The notes beneath the pieces are model-generated. The model saw nothing but the letters and a program-made list of their open reading frames with translations, was not told the origin of the DNA and searched no databases. A stretch of 64,000 nt of DNA from Streptomyces vinaceus. Its GTDB lineage: Bacteria; Actinomycetota; Actinomycetes; Streptomycetales; Streptomycetaceae. The stretch is from positions 6,079,501 through 6,143,500 of the forward strand of contig NZ_CP023692.1 in assembly GCF_008704935.1 (NCBI RefSeq). The letters are read 5' to 3'. Below, piece after piece: positions 17,620-25,163 of this stretch (the stretch's first letter is position 1; each line of letters begins with the position of its first letter). Position numbers and translations under genes: made by a program.

Positions 17620-17937
17620 TCAGTGGTGCCCCGCGCCCACGCGGGCCGTGCGGGCGCGGCGGGAGGCCGGCTCCAGCAGAGCGCGGCGCTCCTCTTCCGT
17701 CAGCCCGCCCCAGACCCCGAAGGCCTCGCGGGTGCGCAGCGCGTGCTCCAGGCACGCGGTGCGGACGGGGCAGACCGCGCAGACCCGCTTCGCGGCCTCG
17801 TCGCGGTCCTCGCGCTCCTCGCCCCGCTCACCGGCCGGATGGTAGAAGCGGCCCGGCCCCAGATTCCGGCAGGCGGCCCGCAGCTGCCACTGCCAATGGT
17901 GGTGCGCGGTGCCGGGCAGCCTGGAGACGTCGGTCAT
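17620..17937 (-). CDS. WhiB-family iron-sulfur regulator, WhiD-like
   Basis: A 105-residue protein with the four cluster-binding cysteines: AACRNL, then CAVCPVRTACLEHAL, giving C-x(n)-C-x2-C-x5-C. The turn GVWGGLTEEERRAL follows, and a basic tail. The N-terminus (SRLPGTAHHHWQWQLRAACR) and the RFYHPAGERGE segment resemble WhiD more than WhiB, WblA, WblC or WblE. Wbl proteins carry a [4Fe-4S] cluster and act with the principal sigma factor on development or stress genes. An AAAGGAA ribosome site precedes the ATG. Assignment as WhiD itself is not claimed. Confidence 0.9.
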   Translation of the reverse strand: MTDVSRLPGTAHHHWQWQLRAACRNLGPGRFYHPAGERGEEREDRDEAAKRVCAVCPVRTACLEHALRTREAFGVWGGLTEEERRALLEPASRRARTARVGAGHH

Positions 17938-18026
17938 GGCAGTTCCTTTCCGTGGGTTGCCACGCGTGTGACCGCTGCGCGCCCCGCGAAACCTGCCGGC
18001 CCCGTCCCGCCCGTACGACTCCGGCG

Positions 18027-18743
18027 TCAGGCCGTCGCGTCCGGGGTGCGGACGCCCATGAAGTACGGGCGGCGGCGGAGGGTGAAGCCCATCGACTCGT
18101 AGAGGGCGATGGCCCCCGTGTTGTCGGCCGCCGCGTGCAGGAACGGGCGGTCGCCGCGCTCGCGGATCGAGGCGGCCACCGCCCGGATCAGCCGGCCCGC
18201 GAGCCCCTGGCCCCGGTGGTCCGGGTGGGTGCAGACCGCGCTGATCTCCGACCAGCCGGGCGGGCGCATCCGTTCCCCCGCCATCGCGACGAGCCGGCCC
18301 TCGTGCCGGATCCCGAGGTACGTGCCCAGCTCGACGGTGCGCCGGGCGAATGGCCCCGGCTTCGTGAGGCCGACCAGCTCCAGCATCTCCGGCACGTCGG
18401 CGGCCCCCAGCAGGACCGCCTCGGGCGCGGTCTCGGCCCGTACCGCCCCGCCGTCGAGCTGCACGCCCGGTATCGAGTTCTCCGTCGTCCACCCCGGGGG
18501 AGGGGTCGGCAGGCCGGTGATCCAGACCGTCGCGCCCGGGCCGGCCAGCTCCGCGAGGTCCGCCCAGGACGCGGGGTCCTCCGGGTCCGCCAGCGCGACG
18601 AACGGCGAGGTGTCGGCGACGTACCGGGCGGCCAGCCCCCGGGGCCCGGCCTCGGCGAAGGCGGTGCTCGGGCCGTTCAGCGCGGCCCAGACCGGGTTGT
18701 CGAGCACGTGGAGCGGGGTGGCCGTGTCGATGTCGGGCGCCAT
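18027..18743 (-). CDS. GNAT-family N-acetyltransferase
   Basis: A 238-residue acetyltransferase. The C-terminal half holds the acetyl-CoA motif EISAVCTHPDHRGQGLAGRL (R/Q-x-x-G-x-G/A type) and NTGAIALYESMGF. The N-terminal half is a FR47-like extension. It lies between the WhiB-type gene and the davA promoter region, reading away from davA. The acceptor substrate is unknown. Confidence 0.87.
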   Translation of the reverse strand: MAPDIDTATPLHVLDNPVWAALNGPSTAFAEAGPRGLAARYVADTSPFVALADPEDPASWADLAELAGPGATVWITGLPTPPPGWTTENSIPGVQLDGGAVRAETAPEAVLLGAADVPEMLELVGLTKPGPFARRTVELGTYLGIRHEGRLVAMAGERMRPPGWSEISAVCTHPDHRGQGLAGRLIRAVAASIRERGDRPFLHAAADNTGAIALYESMGFTLRRRPYFMGVRTPDATA

Positions 18744-18834
18744 GGGGTGGGAGACTCCTTCTGCTGGTCACGACGGTCATGAGGGTCAGCATGCGCCGGG
18801 GCCGGGTTTATGCCCGAGCGCACCCGCCCGGCCC

Positions 18835-18898
18835 TGCGCAACGAATCTCCGCCCATGCGGAGAAACGCGCAACGAATCGATGCGCTGAGCGCAACAGT
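18835..18898 (+). promoter_or_regulatory. Triple GCGCAAC repeat upstream of davA
   Basis: Three direct copies of GCGCAAC lie at 18836-18842, 18867-18873 and 18889-18895, the first two both extended to GCGCAACGAATC. Centre spacings are 31 and 22 bases, about three and two helical turns. This is the same core as that upstream of the permease at 15371 and 15401. The array ends about 75 bases before the davA ATG, a good place for operator or activator sites. The proposed ligand is the AsnC-type protein at 17084. Confidence 0.5.
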
Positions 18899-18973
18899 CA
18901 TGGCTTGTCGGCGTCGAACGGGTGAACGTACCTTCAATAGGACCCACTTCCCTCCTGCCACAGAGGTACGCCC

Positions 18974-19774
18974 ATGCCCCCGCTGCGCACCGCCCTCCTC
19001 CAGAGCTCCGGACGGCTCGGCGACACCGCCGAGAACCTGAAGGCGCTCGACGAGGCCGCGCAGCGCGCCGCAGGGGCCGGTGCCGGGCTCCTCGTGACCT
19101 CGGAGATGTTCCTGACCGGCTACGCGCTGGAGGTCGAGGAGATCGCCGCCCTCGCCGAGGCCGCCGACGGCATGTCGGCCCGGGCCATCGGCGAGATCGC
19201 CCGCCGCCACGGCGTCGCCGTCCTGTACGGCTACCCGGAGCGCGACGGGGACACCGTGTACAACGCGGCCCAGCTCATCGGCCCCGACGGGGCCCGGCTC
19301 GCGAACTACCGCAAGACCCACCTCTTCGGCTGCTTCGAGCAGGACGCCTTCACCCCCGGCGACACCCCCGTCGTCCAGGCGGACCTGAACGGCCTCCGCA
19401 TCGGCATCATGATCTGCTACGACGTGGAGTTCCCCGAGAACGTCCGGGCGCACGCCCTGGCCGGCACCGACCTCCTCCTGGTGCCGACCGCGCAGATGCA
19501 CCCCTTCCAGTTCGTGGCCGAACAGCTCGTCCCCGTACGGGCCTTCGAGAACCAGATGTACATCGCGTACGTCAACCGCACCGGTCCGGAAGGCGAGTTC
19601 GAGTTCGTCGGACTCAGCTGCCTGGCGAGCCCCGACGGGGCGACCCGCACCCGGGCCGGGCGCGGCGAGGAGCTGGTGATCGGCGAGGCCGATCCCGAGC
19701 TGCTGCGCGCGTCGCGCGAGAACAACCCGTACCTGCGCGACCGCCGTCCCGGGCTCTACTCCTCCCTCGTCTGA
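18974..19774 (+). CDS. davA: 5-aminovaleramidase (DavA-type, nitrilase superfamily)
   Basis: A 266-residue carbon-nitrogen hydrolase with the Glu-Lys-Cys triad in LLVTSEMFLTGY, YRKTHLFG and IGIMICYDVEFPENVR. The layout and motifs match Pseudomonas putida DavA, which hydrolyses 5-aminovaleramide to 5-aminovalerate and ammonia. The strongest support is context: the next gene is a DavB-type lysine monooxygenase, whose product is DavA's substrate. The genes are 48 bases apart and read together. Other nitrilase-family amidases would look similar if davB were not adjacent. Confidence 0.85.
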   Translation: MPPLRTALLQSSGRLGDTAENLKALDEAAQRAAGAGAGLLVTSEMFLTGYALEVEEIAALAEAADGMSARAIGEIARRHGVAVLYGYPERDGDTVYNAAQLIGPDGARLANYRKTHLFGCFEQDAFTPGDTPVVQADLNGLRIGIMICYDVEFPENVRAHALAGTDLLLVPTAQMHPFQFVAEQLVPVRAFENQMYIAYVNRTGPEGEFEFVGLSCLASPDGATRTRAGRGEELVIGEADPELLRASRENNPYLRDRRPGLYSSLV

Positions 19775-19822
19775 GCCCCAGCGCCCTCCCCCCTGCCCCA
19801 CCCCCGCAAGGAGCCGTACCCC

Positions 19823-21535
19823 ATGACGTCCACGGTGCCCACCACCGCCGTCCCGCACAGCGACGGACAGCCGCCGATCACCATGTTCGGCCCGGACTTC
19901 CCGTACGCGTACGACGACTTCCTGGCCCACCCCGCGGGCCTGGGCCAGGTCCCGGCGACCGAGCTCGGTACCGAGGTCGCGGTCATCGGCGGCGGGCTGT
20001 CCGGCATCATCTCCGCGTACGAGCTGATGAAGATGGGCCTGAGGCCGGTCGTCTACGAGGCGGACCAGATCGGCGGCCGGCTGCGCACCGTCGGCTTCGA
20101 GGGCGCCGGCACCGAGGGCCTGACGGCGGAGATGGGCGCCATGCGCTTCCCGCCCTCCTCCACCGCCCTCCAGCACTACATCGACCTGGTGGGCCTGGTC
20201 ACCGAGCCCTTCCCGAACCCGCTCGCCGAGGCCACCCCCTCGACGGTCGTCGACCTCAAGGGCGAGACCCACTACGCCGAGACCATCGCCGACCTCCCGC
20301 AGGTCTACCGCGACGTGTCGGCCGCGTGGAACGCCTGCCTCGACGAGGGCGCCGACTTCTCCGACATGAACCAGGCGATGCGCGAGCGGGACGTCCCGCG
20401 CATCCGCGAGATCTGGGCGAAGCTGGTCGAGAAGCTGGACGACGAGACCTTCTACGGGTTCCTCTGCAAGTCCGAGGCCTTCCAGTCCTTCCGCAAGCGC
20501 GAGATCTTCGGCCAGGTCGGCTTCGGCACGGGCGGCTGGGACACCGACTTCCCGAACTCCATCCTGGAGATCCTGCGCGTCGTCTACACCGAGGCGGACG
20601 ACCACCACCGCGGCATCGTCGGCGGCTCGCAGCAGCTGCCGCTGCGCCTGTGGGAGCGCGAGCCCGAGAAGATCGTCCACTGGGCGCCGGGCACCTCGCT
20701 CTCCTCCCTGCACGACGGCGCCCCGCGCCCGGCGGTGACCCGCCTGCACCGCACGGCCGGCAACCGCATCACGGTCACCGACGCCGACGGCGACATCCGC
20801 ACGTACCGTGCCGCGATCTTCACGGCGCAGTCCTGGATGCTCCTTTCGAAGATCGAGTGCGACGACACGCTCTTCCCGATCGACCACTGGACGGCGATGG
20901 AGCGCACCCACTACATGGAGAGCTCGAAGCTCTTCGTGCCGGTGGACCGCCCGTTCTGGCTGGACAAGGCCGTCGACGACGCAGGGAACCCGACCGGCCG
21001 CGACGTCATGTCGATGACGCTGACGGACCGGATGACGCGCGGTACGTACCTCCTGGACAACGGCCCGGACAAGCCGGCCGTCATCTGCCTCTCGTACACC
21101 TGGTGCGACGACAGCCTGAAGTGGCTGCCGCTGTCCGCGAACGAGCGGATGGAGGTCATGCTGAAGTCCCTCGGCGAGATCTACCCGAAGGTCGACATCC
21201 GCCGCCACATCATCGGCAACCCGGTGACCGTGTCCTGGGAGAACGAGCCCTACTTCATGGGCGCGTTCAAGGCCAACCTGCCGGGCCACTACCGCTACCA
21301 GCGGCGCCTGTTCACCCACTTCATGCAGGACCGCCTCCCCGAGGACAAGCGCGGCATCTTCCTCGCGGGCGACGACATCTCCTGGACGGCGGGCTGGGCC
21401 GAGGGCGCGGTCCAGACGGCGCTGAACGCGGTCTGGGGCGTCATGCACCACCTCGGCGGTTCCACGGACGCCGCCAACCCCGGCCCGGGCGACGTCTACG
21501 ACGAGATAGCCCCGGTCGAACTCCCGGAGGACTGA
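19823..21535 (+). CDS. davB: L-lysine 2-monooxygenase (DavB-type flavin amine oxidase)
   Basis: A 570-residue FAD enzyme. The Rossmann motif VAVIGGGLSGIISAYELMK begins near residue 53, preceded by the family-specific ITMFGPDFPYAYDDF and HPAGLGQVP. FGTGGWDTDFPNS, SMTLTDRMTRGTYLLDNG and AGDDISWTAGWAEGAVQTAL follow closely the P. putida DavB pattern. DavB converts L-lysine with O2 to 5-aminovaleramide, CO2 and water. An AAGGAG ribosome site precedes the ATG. The later steps (5-aminovalerate transaminase and glutarate semialdehyde dehydrogenase) are not in this window. Confidence 0.87.
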   Translation: MTSTVPTTAVPHSDGQPPITMFGPDFPYAYDDFLAHPAGLGQVPATELGTEVAVIGGGLSGIISAYELMKMGLRPVVYEADQIGGRLRTVGFEGAGTEGLTAEMGAMRFPPSSTALQHYIDLVGLVTEPFPNPLAEATPSTVVDLKGETHYAETIADLPQVYRDVSAAWNACLDEGADFSDMNQAMRERDVPRIREIWAKLVEKLDDETFYGFLCKSEAFQSFRKREIFGQVGFGTGGWDTDFPNSILEILRVVYTEADDHHRGIVGGSQQLPLRLWEREPEKIVHWAPGTSLSSLHDGAPRPAVTRLHRTAGNRITVTDADGDIRTYRAAIFTAQSWMLLSKIECDDTLFPIDHWTAMERTHYMESSKLFVPVDRPFWLDKAVDDAGNPTGRDVMSMTLTDRMTRGTYLLDNGPDKPAVICLSYTWCDDSLKWLPLSANERMEVMLKSLGEIYPKVDIRRHIIGNPVTVSWENEPYFMGAFKANLPGHYRYQRRLFTHFMQDRLPEDKRGIFLAGDDISWTAGWAEGAVQTALNAVWGVMHHLGGSTDAANPGPGDVYDEIAPVELPED

Positions 21536-21562
21536 CCCACCCGGCCCCTCCGGCCCCCGGCC

Positions 21563-21604
21563 ACGGGCCGCCCCCGCGCCACGAGCGCGGCGGCGGCCCG
21601 TTTT
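21563..21604 (+). terminator. Rho-independent terminator after davAB
   Basis: A 17-base inverted repeat with one mismatch (21563-21579 and 21585-21601) and loop CACGA, followed by TTTT. It is 27 bases after the davB stop and could serve both strands, as the next gene is convergent. Confidence 0.8.
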
Positions 21605-21612
21605 CAATGCGG

Positions 21613-21652
21613 CGGCCCATGCGCCGGCCACCGCGTCGGCCCATGCGCCGGC
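21613..21652. repeat. 16-bp direct repeat next to the davAB terminator
   Basis: CGGCCCATGCGCCGGC occurs at 21613-21628 and again at 21637-21652. The second copy abuts the stop codon of the leftward DUF5995 gene. No function is apparent. Confidence 0.6.
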
Positions 21653-22294
21653 TCAGGAGGTCGGGGTCAGCAGGCAGCGGCCCACCAGGCCCACTCCGGC
21701 GTCCAGGGAGTCCGTGAACTCCTCGGCCAGTTCGGGGGAGCGGCGCAGGGTCCACAGGAGGCGGGCCGCCGACCAGGCGGCGCCGCGCGCCCGGTCCAGG
21801 CTCCACGATCCGAGCAGGTGGGTCAGCGGGTCCGCCACCTCCAGCAGGTCCGGGCCCGGCATCAGGTCCTCCCGGATGTGCTCCTCCAGGGAGACCAGGG
21901 TGTCGCCGACCCGGTCGAAGTCGGCCTCCAGGGCCCGTGGTTCGCAGTCCAGGGCCCGGCAGGTGGCCACCACCGCCAGCGCCAGGTCGTGCCCGATGTG
22001 CGCATTGATCCCGGCCAGCGCGTGCTGGAGCGGCCGGACCCCCGGATGGCGGCGGTACTGGAGCAGCGGGCGCCAGCACGCCGGGGCCCGTTCCGCCTCC
22101 ACCGCCGTCAGGTAGCGCTCCGCGAACCGTACGCTGAGCGCCTCCGCCCGCCTCGGCGCGGGGAACTCCCCGTGCGCGATGCGCGCGTGCAGCGTCTCCG
22201 TCACCGTCAGGTACACCCGGTTGAAGACGGCGACGCCGTCCTGCGCGGGGAGCCGCTCGTCCAGGGCGCGCATCCGCGCGAGTACCGCTTCCAT
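21653..22294 (-). CDS. DUF5995-family protein
   Basis: A 213-residue, helix-rich soluble protein. It has YLTVTETLHARI near residue 30, HALAGINAHIGHDLALAVV near residue 95 and SLEEHIREDLMPG near 140. These histidine-bearing helices are typical of the actinobacterial DUF5995 family. No function is known. The ATG at 22294 was chosen because upstream frame sequence is a shadow of the permease gene. Confidence 0.75.
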   Translation of the reverse strand: MEAVLARMRALDERLPAQDGVAVFNRVYLTVTETLHARIAHGEFPAPRRAEALSVRFAERYLTAVEAERAPACWRPLLQYRRHPGVRPLQHALAGINAHIGHDLALAVVATCRALDCEPRALEADFDRVGDTLVSLEEHIREDLMPGPDLLEVADPLTHLLGSWSLDRARGAAWSAARLLWTLRRSPELAEEFTDSLDAGVGLVGRCLLTPTS

Positions 22295-22370
22295 GGGTGG
22301 CAGCGTCGCAGCCGGTGGTGCGGATCCGGGGAACTTGGCCGTGTGCTTCGCCGGTTCGGGCGAACCCGGA

Positions 22371-22435
22371 CCGGGCGACGGGCCGGTCGCGGGCCGGGCG
22401 ACGGGCCGGTCGCGGTCCGGTCGCGGTCCGGTCAG
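22371..22435. repeat. 23-bp tandem repeat between DUF5995 and NCS2 permease genes
   Basis: A 22-base unit (CCGGGCGACGGGCCGGTCGCGG) at 22371-22392 is repeated at 22394-22415. Shorter GGTCGCGGTCC-type copies then run up to the permease stop. The GC-rich iterons sit at the end of the leftward permease transcript and may fold as a terminator. Confidence 0.6.
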
Positions 22436-23829
22436 GGACGGCCGTCGCCGCCCGCTCCGCCTTCGTCGTACGCCGACGTGCCCCCGTCGAGCAGCGGCTC
22501 CGGCCCCTTGAGGTGCGCCGGGGCGAGGGAGCGCAGTACGTGGTAGCCCGTGATCACCACGATCGTGCCGAGCGCGATGCCGCCCAGCTCGAAACTGTCG
22601 GTGAACCGGAGCTTCACCCCGCCGATGCCGATGATGATGCCCGCCGCGGCCGGCACCAGGTTCAGCGGATTGCGCAGGTCCACCCCGCCGTTGATCCAGA
22701 TCTGCGCGCCGAGCAGGCCGATCATCCCGTACAGGATCACGGTGATCCCGCCCAGCACCCCGCCGGGGATCGCGGCGACCACCGCGCCGAACTTCGGGCA
22801 CAGGCCGAAGAGGAGGGCGAAGGCCGCGGCCGCCCAGTAGGCCGCCGTCGAGTAGACGCGGGTGGCCGCCATCACGCCGATGTTCTCGGAGTACGTGGTG
22901 TTCGGCGGGCCGCCGACCGCCGTGGACAGCATGGACGCGGCGCCGTCGGCCGCGATCGCCGTGCCGAGCTCGTCGTCGAGCGGGTCGCCGGTCATCTCGC
23001 CGACCGCCTTGATGTGCCCGGCGTTCTCGGCGATCAGCGCGATCACCACCGGCAGCGCGATCAGGATCGCCGACCACTCGAACTGCGGGGCGTGGAAGGA
23101 CGGCAGCCCGATCCAGTCCGCCGTGCCGACACCCGAGAGGTCGAGCCGCCAGTGGTCGACGGCCGCCTCCCCGCCCACCGTGGAGTGGATCTTGCCGAAG
23201 ACCAGGTCGAAGATCCACGAGATCGCGTACCCGAAGACCAGCCCGAGGAAGATCGCGATCCGCGACCAGAAACCGCGCAGGCAGACCACGGCCGCCCCCG
23301 TGAACAGCATGGTCAGCAGCGCCGTCCACTGGTCCTGCGGCCAGTACGTCGAGGCCGTCACCGGCGCCAGGTTGAAGCCGATCAGCATCACCACCGCGCC
23401 CGTCACCACCGGCGGCATCGCCGCGTGGATGACCCGCGCCCCGAAGCGCCGCACGACGAGCCCCGCCAGGAACAGCGCCGCGCCCACCACGAACACCGCG
23501 CCCGTGACGACCGCGCTGTCCCCGCCGCCCGCCCGGATCGCCGCCGCGACGCCCACGAAGGAGAGGGAGCAGCCCAGGTAGGAGGGCACCCGCCCGCGCG
23601 TGGCCAGCAGGAAGATGGCCGTCGCGACACCCGACATCATGATCGCCAGGTTCGGGTCCAGGCCCATCAGGACCGGCGCGACGAAGCTGGCCCCGAACAT
23701 CGCCACGACGTGCTGGGCGCCGAGCCCGGCGGTACGCGGCCACGACAGCCGCTCGTCCGGCCGTACCACCGCGCCGGGGGCGGGGGTCCGCCCGTCGCCG
23801 TGCACGGTCCAGCCCACGCCGAGGCCCAT
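22432..23829 (-). CDS. NCS2-family uracil/xanthine permease
   Basis: A 465-residue membrane protein with about 14 helices, of the UraA/RutG type. Marks include GLGAQHVVAMFGASFVAP at the start of helix 1, the substrate-site helix ALIAENAGHIKAVGEMTG, and DGAASMLSTAVGGPPNTTYSENIG, the NCS2 signature. Such permeases take up uracil or related bases by proton symport. The ATG at 23829 with GGAAGTGG in front is preferred to a TTG at 23862. No pyrimidine gene is adjacent. Confidence 0.88.
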   Translation of the reverse strand: MGLGVGWTVHGDGRTPAPGAVVRPDERLSWPRTAGLGAQHVVAMFGASFVAPVLMGLDPNLAIMMSGVATAIFLLATRGRVPSYLGCSLSFVGVAAAIRAGGGDSAVVTGAVFVVGAALFLAGLVVRRFGARVIHAAMPPVVTGAVVMLIGFNLAPVTASTYWPQDQWTALLTMLFTGAAVVCLRGFWSRIAIFLGLVFGYAISWIFDLVFGKIHSTVGGEAAVDHWRLDLSGVGTADWIGLPSFHAPQFEWSAILIALPVVIALIAENAGHIKAVGEMTGDPLDDELGTAIAADGAASMLSTAVGGPPNTTYSENIGVMAATRVYSTAAYWAAAAFALLFGLCPKFGAVVAAIPGGVLGGITVILYGMIGLLGAQIWINGGVDLRNPLNLVPAAAGIIIGIGGVKLRFTDSFELGGIALGTIVVITGYHVLRSLAPAHLKGPEPLLDGGTSAYDEGGAGGDGRP

Positions 23830-23893
23830 GTGTCCACCACTTCCGTCGAACCGATCGGTCAAGCATCCGGGCCGCAGAACGGCCTTCGCAATG

Positions 23894-25108
23894 TTACGGC
23901 CGGATAGCTGCCGGTTCGTCCAGGCCGACGGCCGCGGCCCCGGCCGCCACCGGCTTCTGCCGCAGGACGGCGGCCCCCACCACCAGCGCGAACGCCAGCA
24001 GGGTGACCAGCCCGAAGGACACCGCGAGCGAGGTCGCGTCCGCCACCGCGCCGATCGCCGACGGCGCGATCAGCCCCGAGGTGTACGTGATGGTCGCGAC
24101 CCCCGCGATGGCCTGGGCCGGCGCCGGCCCGCTGCGCGCGGCGGCCGCGAAGGCCAGGGGGACCACCACCGCGATGCCGAGTCCGATCAGCCCGAAGCCC
24201 GCGATCGCCACGGCCGGATTCCCGGCCGTCACCACGAGCACCCCGCCCGCGGTGGCCAGTACCCCGCCCGCCCGGACAGTGCGCACCGCGCCGAACCGGT
24301 CCACCACCCGGTCCCCGACGAGCCGGGCGAGCGCCATGGTGAGCGCGAACGCGGTGGTGCAGGCGGCCGCGAGGCCGGCGTCCGTGTCCAGTACGTCGCG
24401 CAGGTAGACCGCGGACCAGTCCATGCTCGCGCCCTCCGCGAAGACCGCGCAGAACCCGATGGCGCCGATCAGCAGGGCGGACTTCGGCGGCAGCGCGAAG
24501 TGCGGCGGCGCCTGCGCGTCCGCGGCGCTGTGCAGGTCGAGCACCCCTCGTACGGCGATCAGCCCGGCCGCGGTCAGCGCGAGGGCGGCGATCAGGTGGT
24601 GCAGCCGGGCGTCGGCCCCGGCGTGGGCGGCGAGGGTGCCCGCCGCCGAGCCGATCAGCGCGCCCACGCTCCACATGCCGTGCAGGGAGGACATGATCGA
24701 GCGGCCGAGCCGGTTCTCGGTCTCCACGCCCAGCGCGTTCATCGCCACGTCCGCCATCCCGGCGGTCGCTCCGTAGACGAACAGGGCGACGCACAGGGTG
24801 GCCAGGTTCGGGGCGAGGCCCGGCAGGATCAGGGACAGGGTCCACAGCGCCAGCAGCCGGCGCAGCGCGGTGCGGGCCCCGAAGCGGTGGTTGATCCGGC
24901 CGGCCAGCGGCATCGCGACCGCGGCGCCCAGTGCGGGGAAGGCGAGGGCGAGGCCCAGGGTGCCCGCGCCGAGCTGGGCGTGGTCCTGGATCCAGGGGAT
25001 GCGGGTGGCGAAGGAGCCGGTGACGGCTCCGTGGGTGCAGAAGACGGCGGCGATGGCGATGCGGGCGTGGCGCAGGCGCGCCGGGCTGAGGTCTGTTTCC
25101 CCTGTCAT
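23894..25108 (-). CDS. MFS transporter (YbjJ-like)
   Basis: A 404-residue major facilitator with 12 predicted helices: FCTHGAVTGSFATRIPWI in helix 1, and the duplicated loop-2 pattern RINHRFGARTALR / DRVVDRFGAVRTVR. It resembles YbjJ-like exporters or uptake proteins with no fixed substrate. It diverges from a ROK-family gene across 55 bases that contain a perfect palindrome, so the ROK protein probably controls it and the substrate may be a sugar. Confidence 0.82.
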   Translation of the reverse strand: MTGETDLSPARLRHARIAIAAVFCTHGAVTGSFATRIPWIQDHAQLGAGTLGLALAFPALGAAVAMPLAGRINHRFGARTALRRLLALWTLSLILPGLAPNLATLCVALFVYGATAGMADVAMNALGVETENRLGRSIMSSLHGMWSVGALIGSAAGTLAAHAGADARLHHLIAALALTAAGLIAVRGVLDLHSAADAQAPPHFALPPKSALLIGAIGFCAVFAEGASMDWSAVYLRDVLDTDAGLAAACTTAFALTMALARLVGDRVVDRFGAVRTVRAGGVLATAGGVLVVTAGNPAVAIAGFGLIGLGIAVVVPLAFAAAARSGPAPAQAIAGVATITYTSGLIAPSAIGAVADATSLAVSFGLVTLLAFALVVGAAVLRQKPVAAGAAAVGLDEPAAIRP

Positions 25109-25115
25109 GGGATTA

Positions 25116-25142
25116 AACTATCAGGGACCCTGCCTGATAGTT
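25116..25142. promoter_or_regulatory. Palindromic operator between MFS and ROK genes
   Basis: A perfect 10-bp inverted repeat AACTATCAGG-N7-CCTGATAGTT. It is AT-rich against its surroundings, ending 8 bases from the MFS start and 21 bases from the ROK start. Size and symmetry fit a dimeric winged-helix repressor that controls both genes and itself. Confidence 0.75.
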
Positions 25143-25163
25143 AGTCTCGTGGAGCTACCTAAG

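Noticed and set aside
18744..18973. A riboswitch upstream of davA (for example a lysine riboswitch).
   Set aside because: The conserved L-box blocks of a lysine riboswitch are absent; the region shows direct repeats instead.
18677..21631. A 984-codon open frame on the minus strand across davAB.
   Set aside because: It is the antisense shadow of two well-supported plus-strand genes; high GC removes stop codons. The translation is low complexity (Gly/Arg/Val/Ala) with no family motif.
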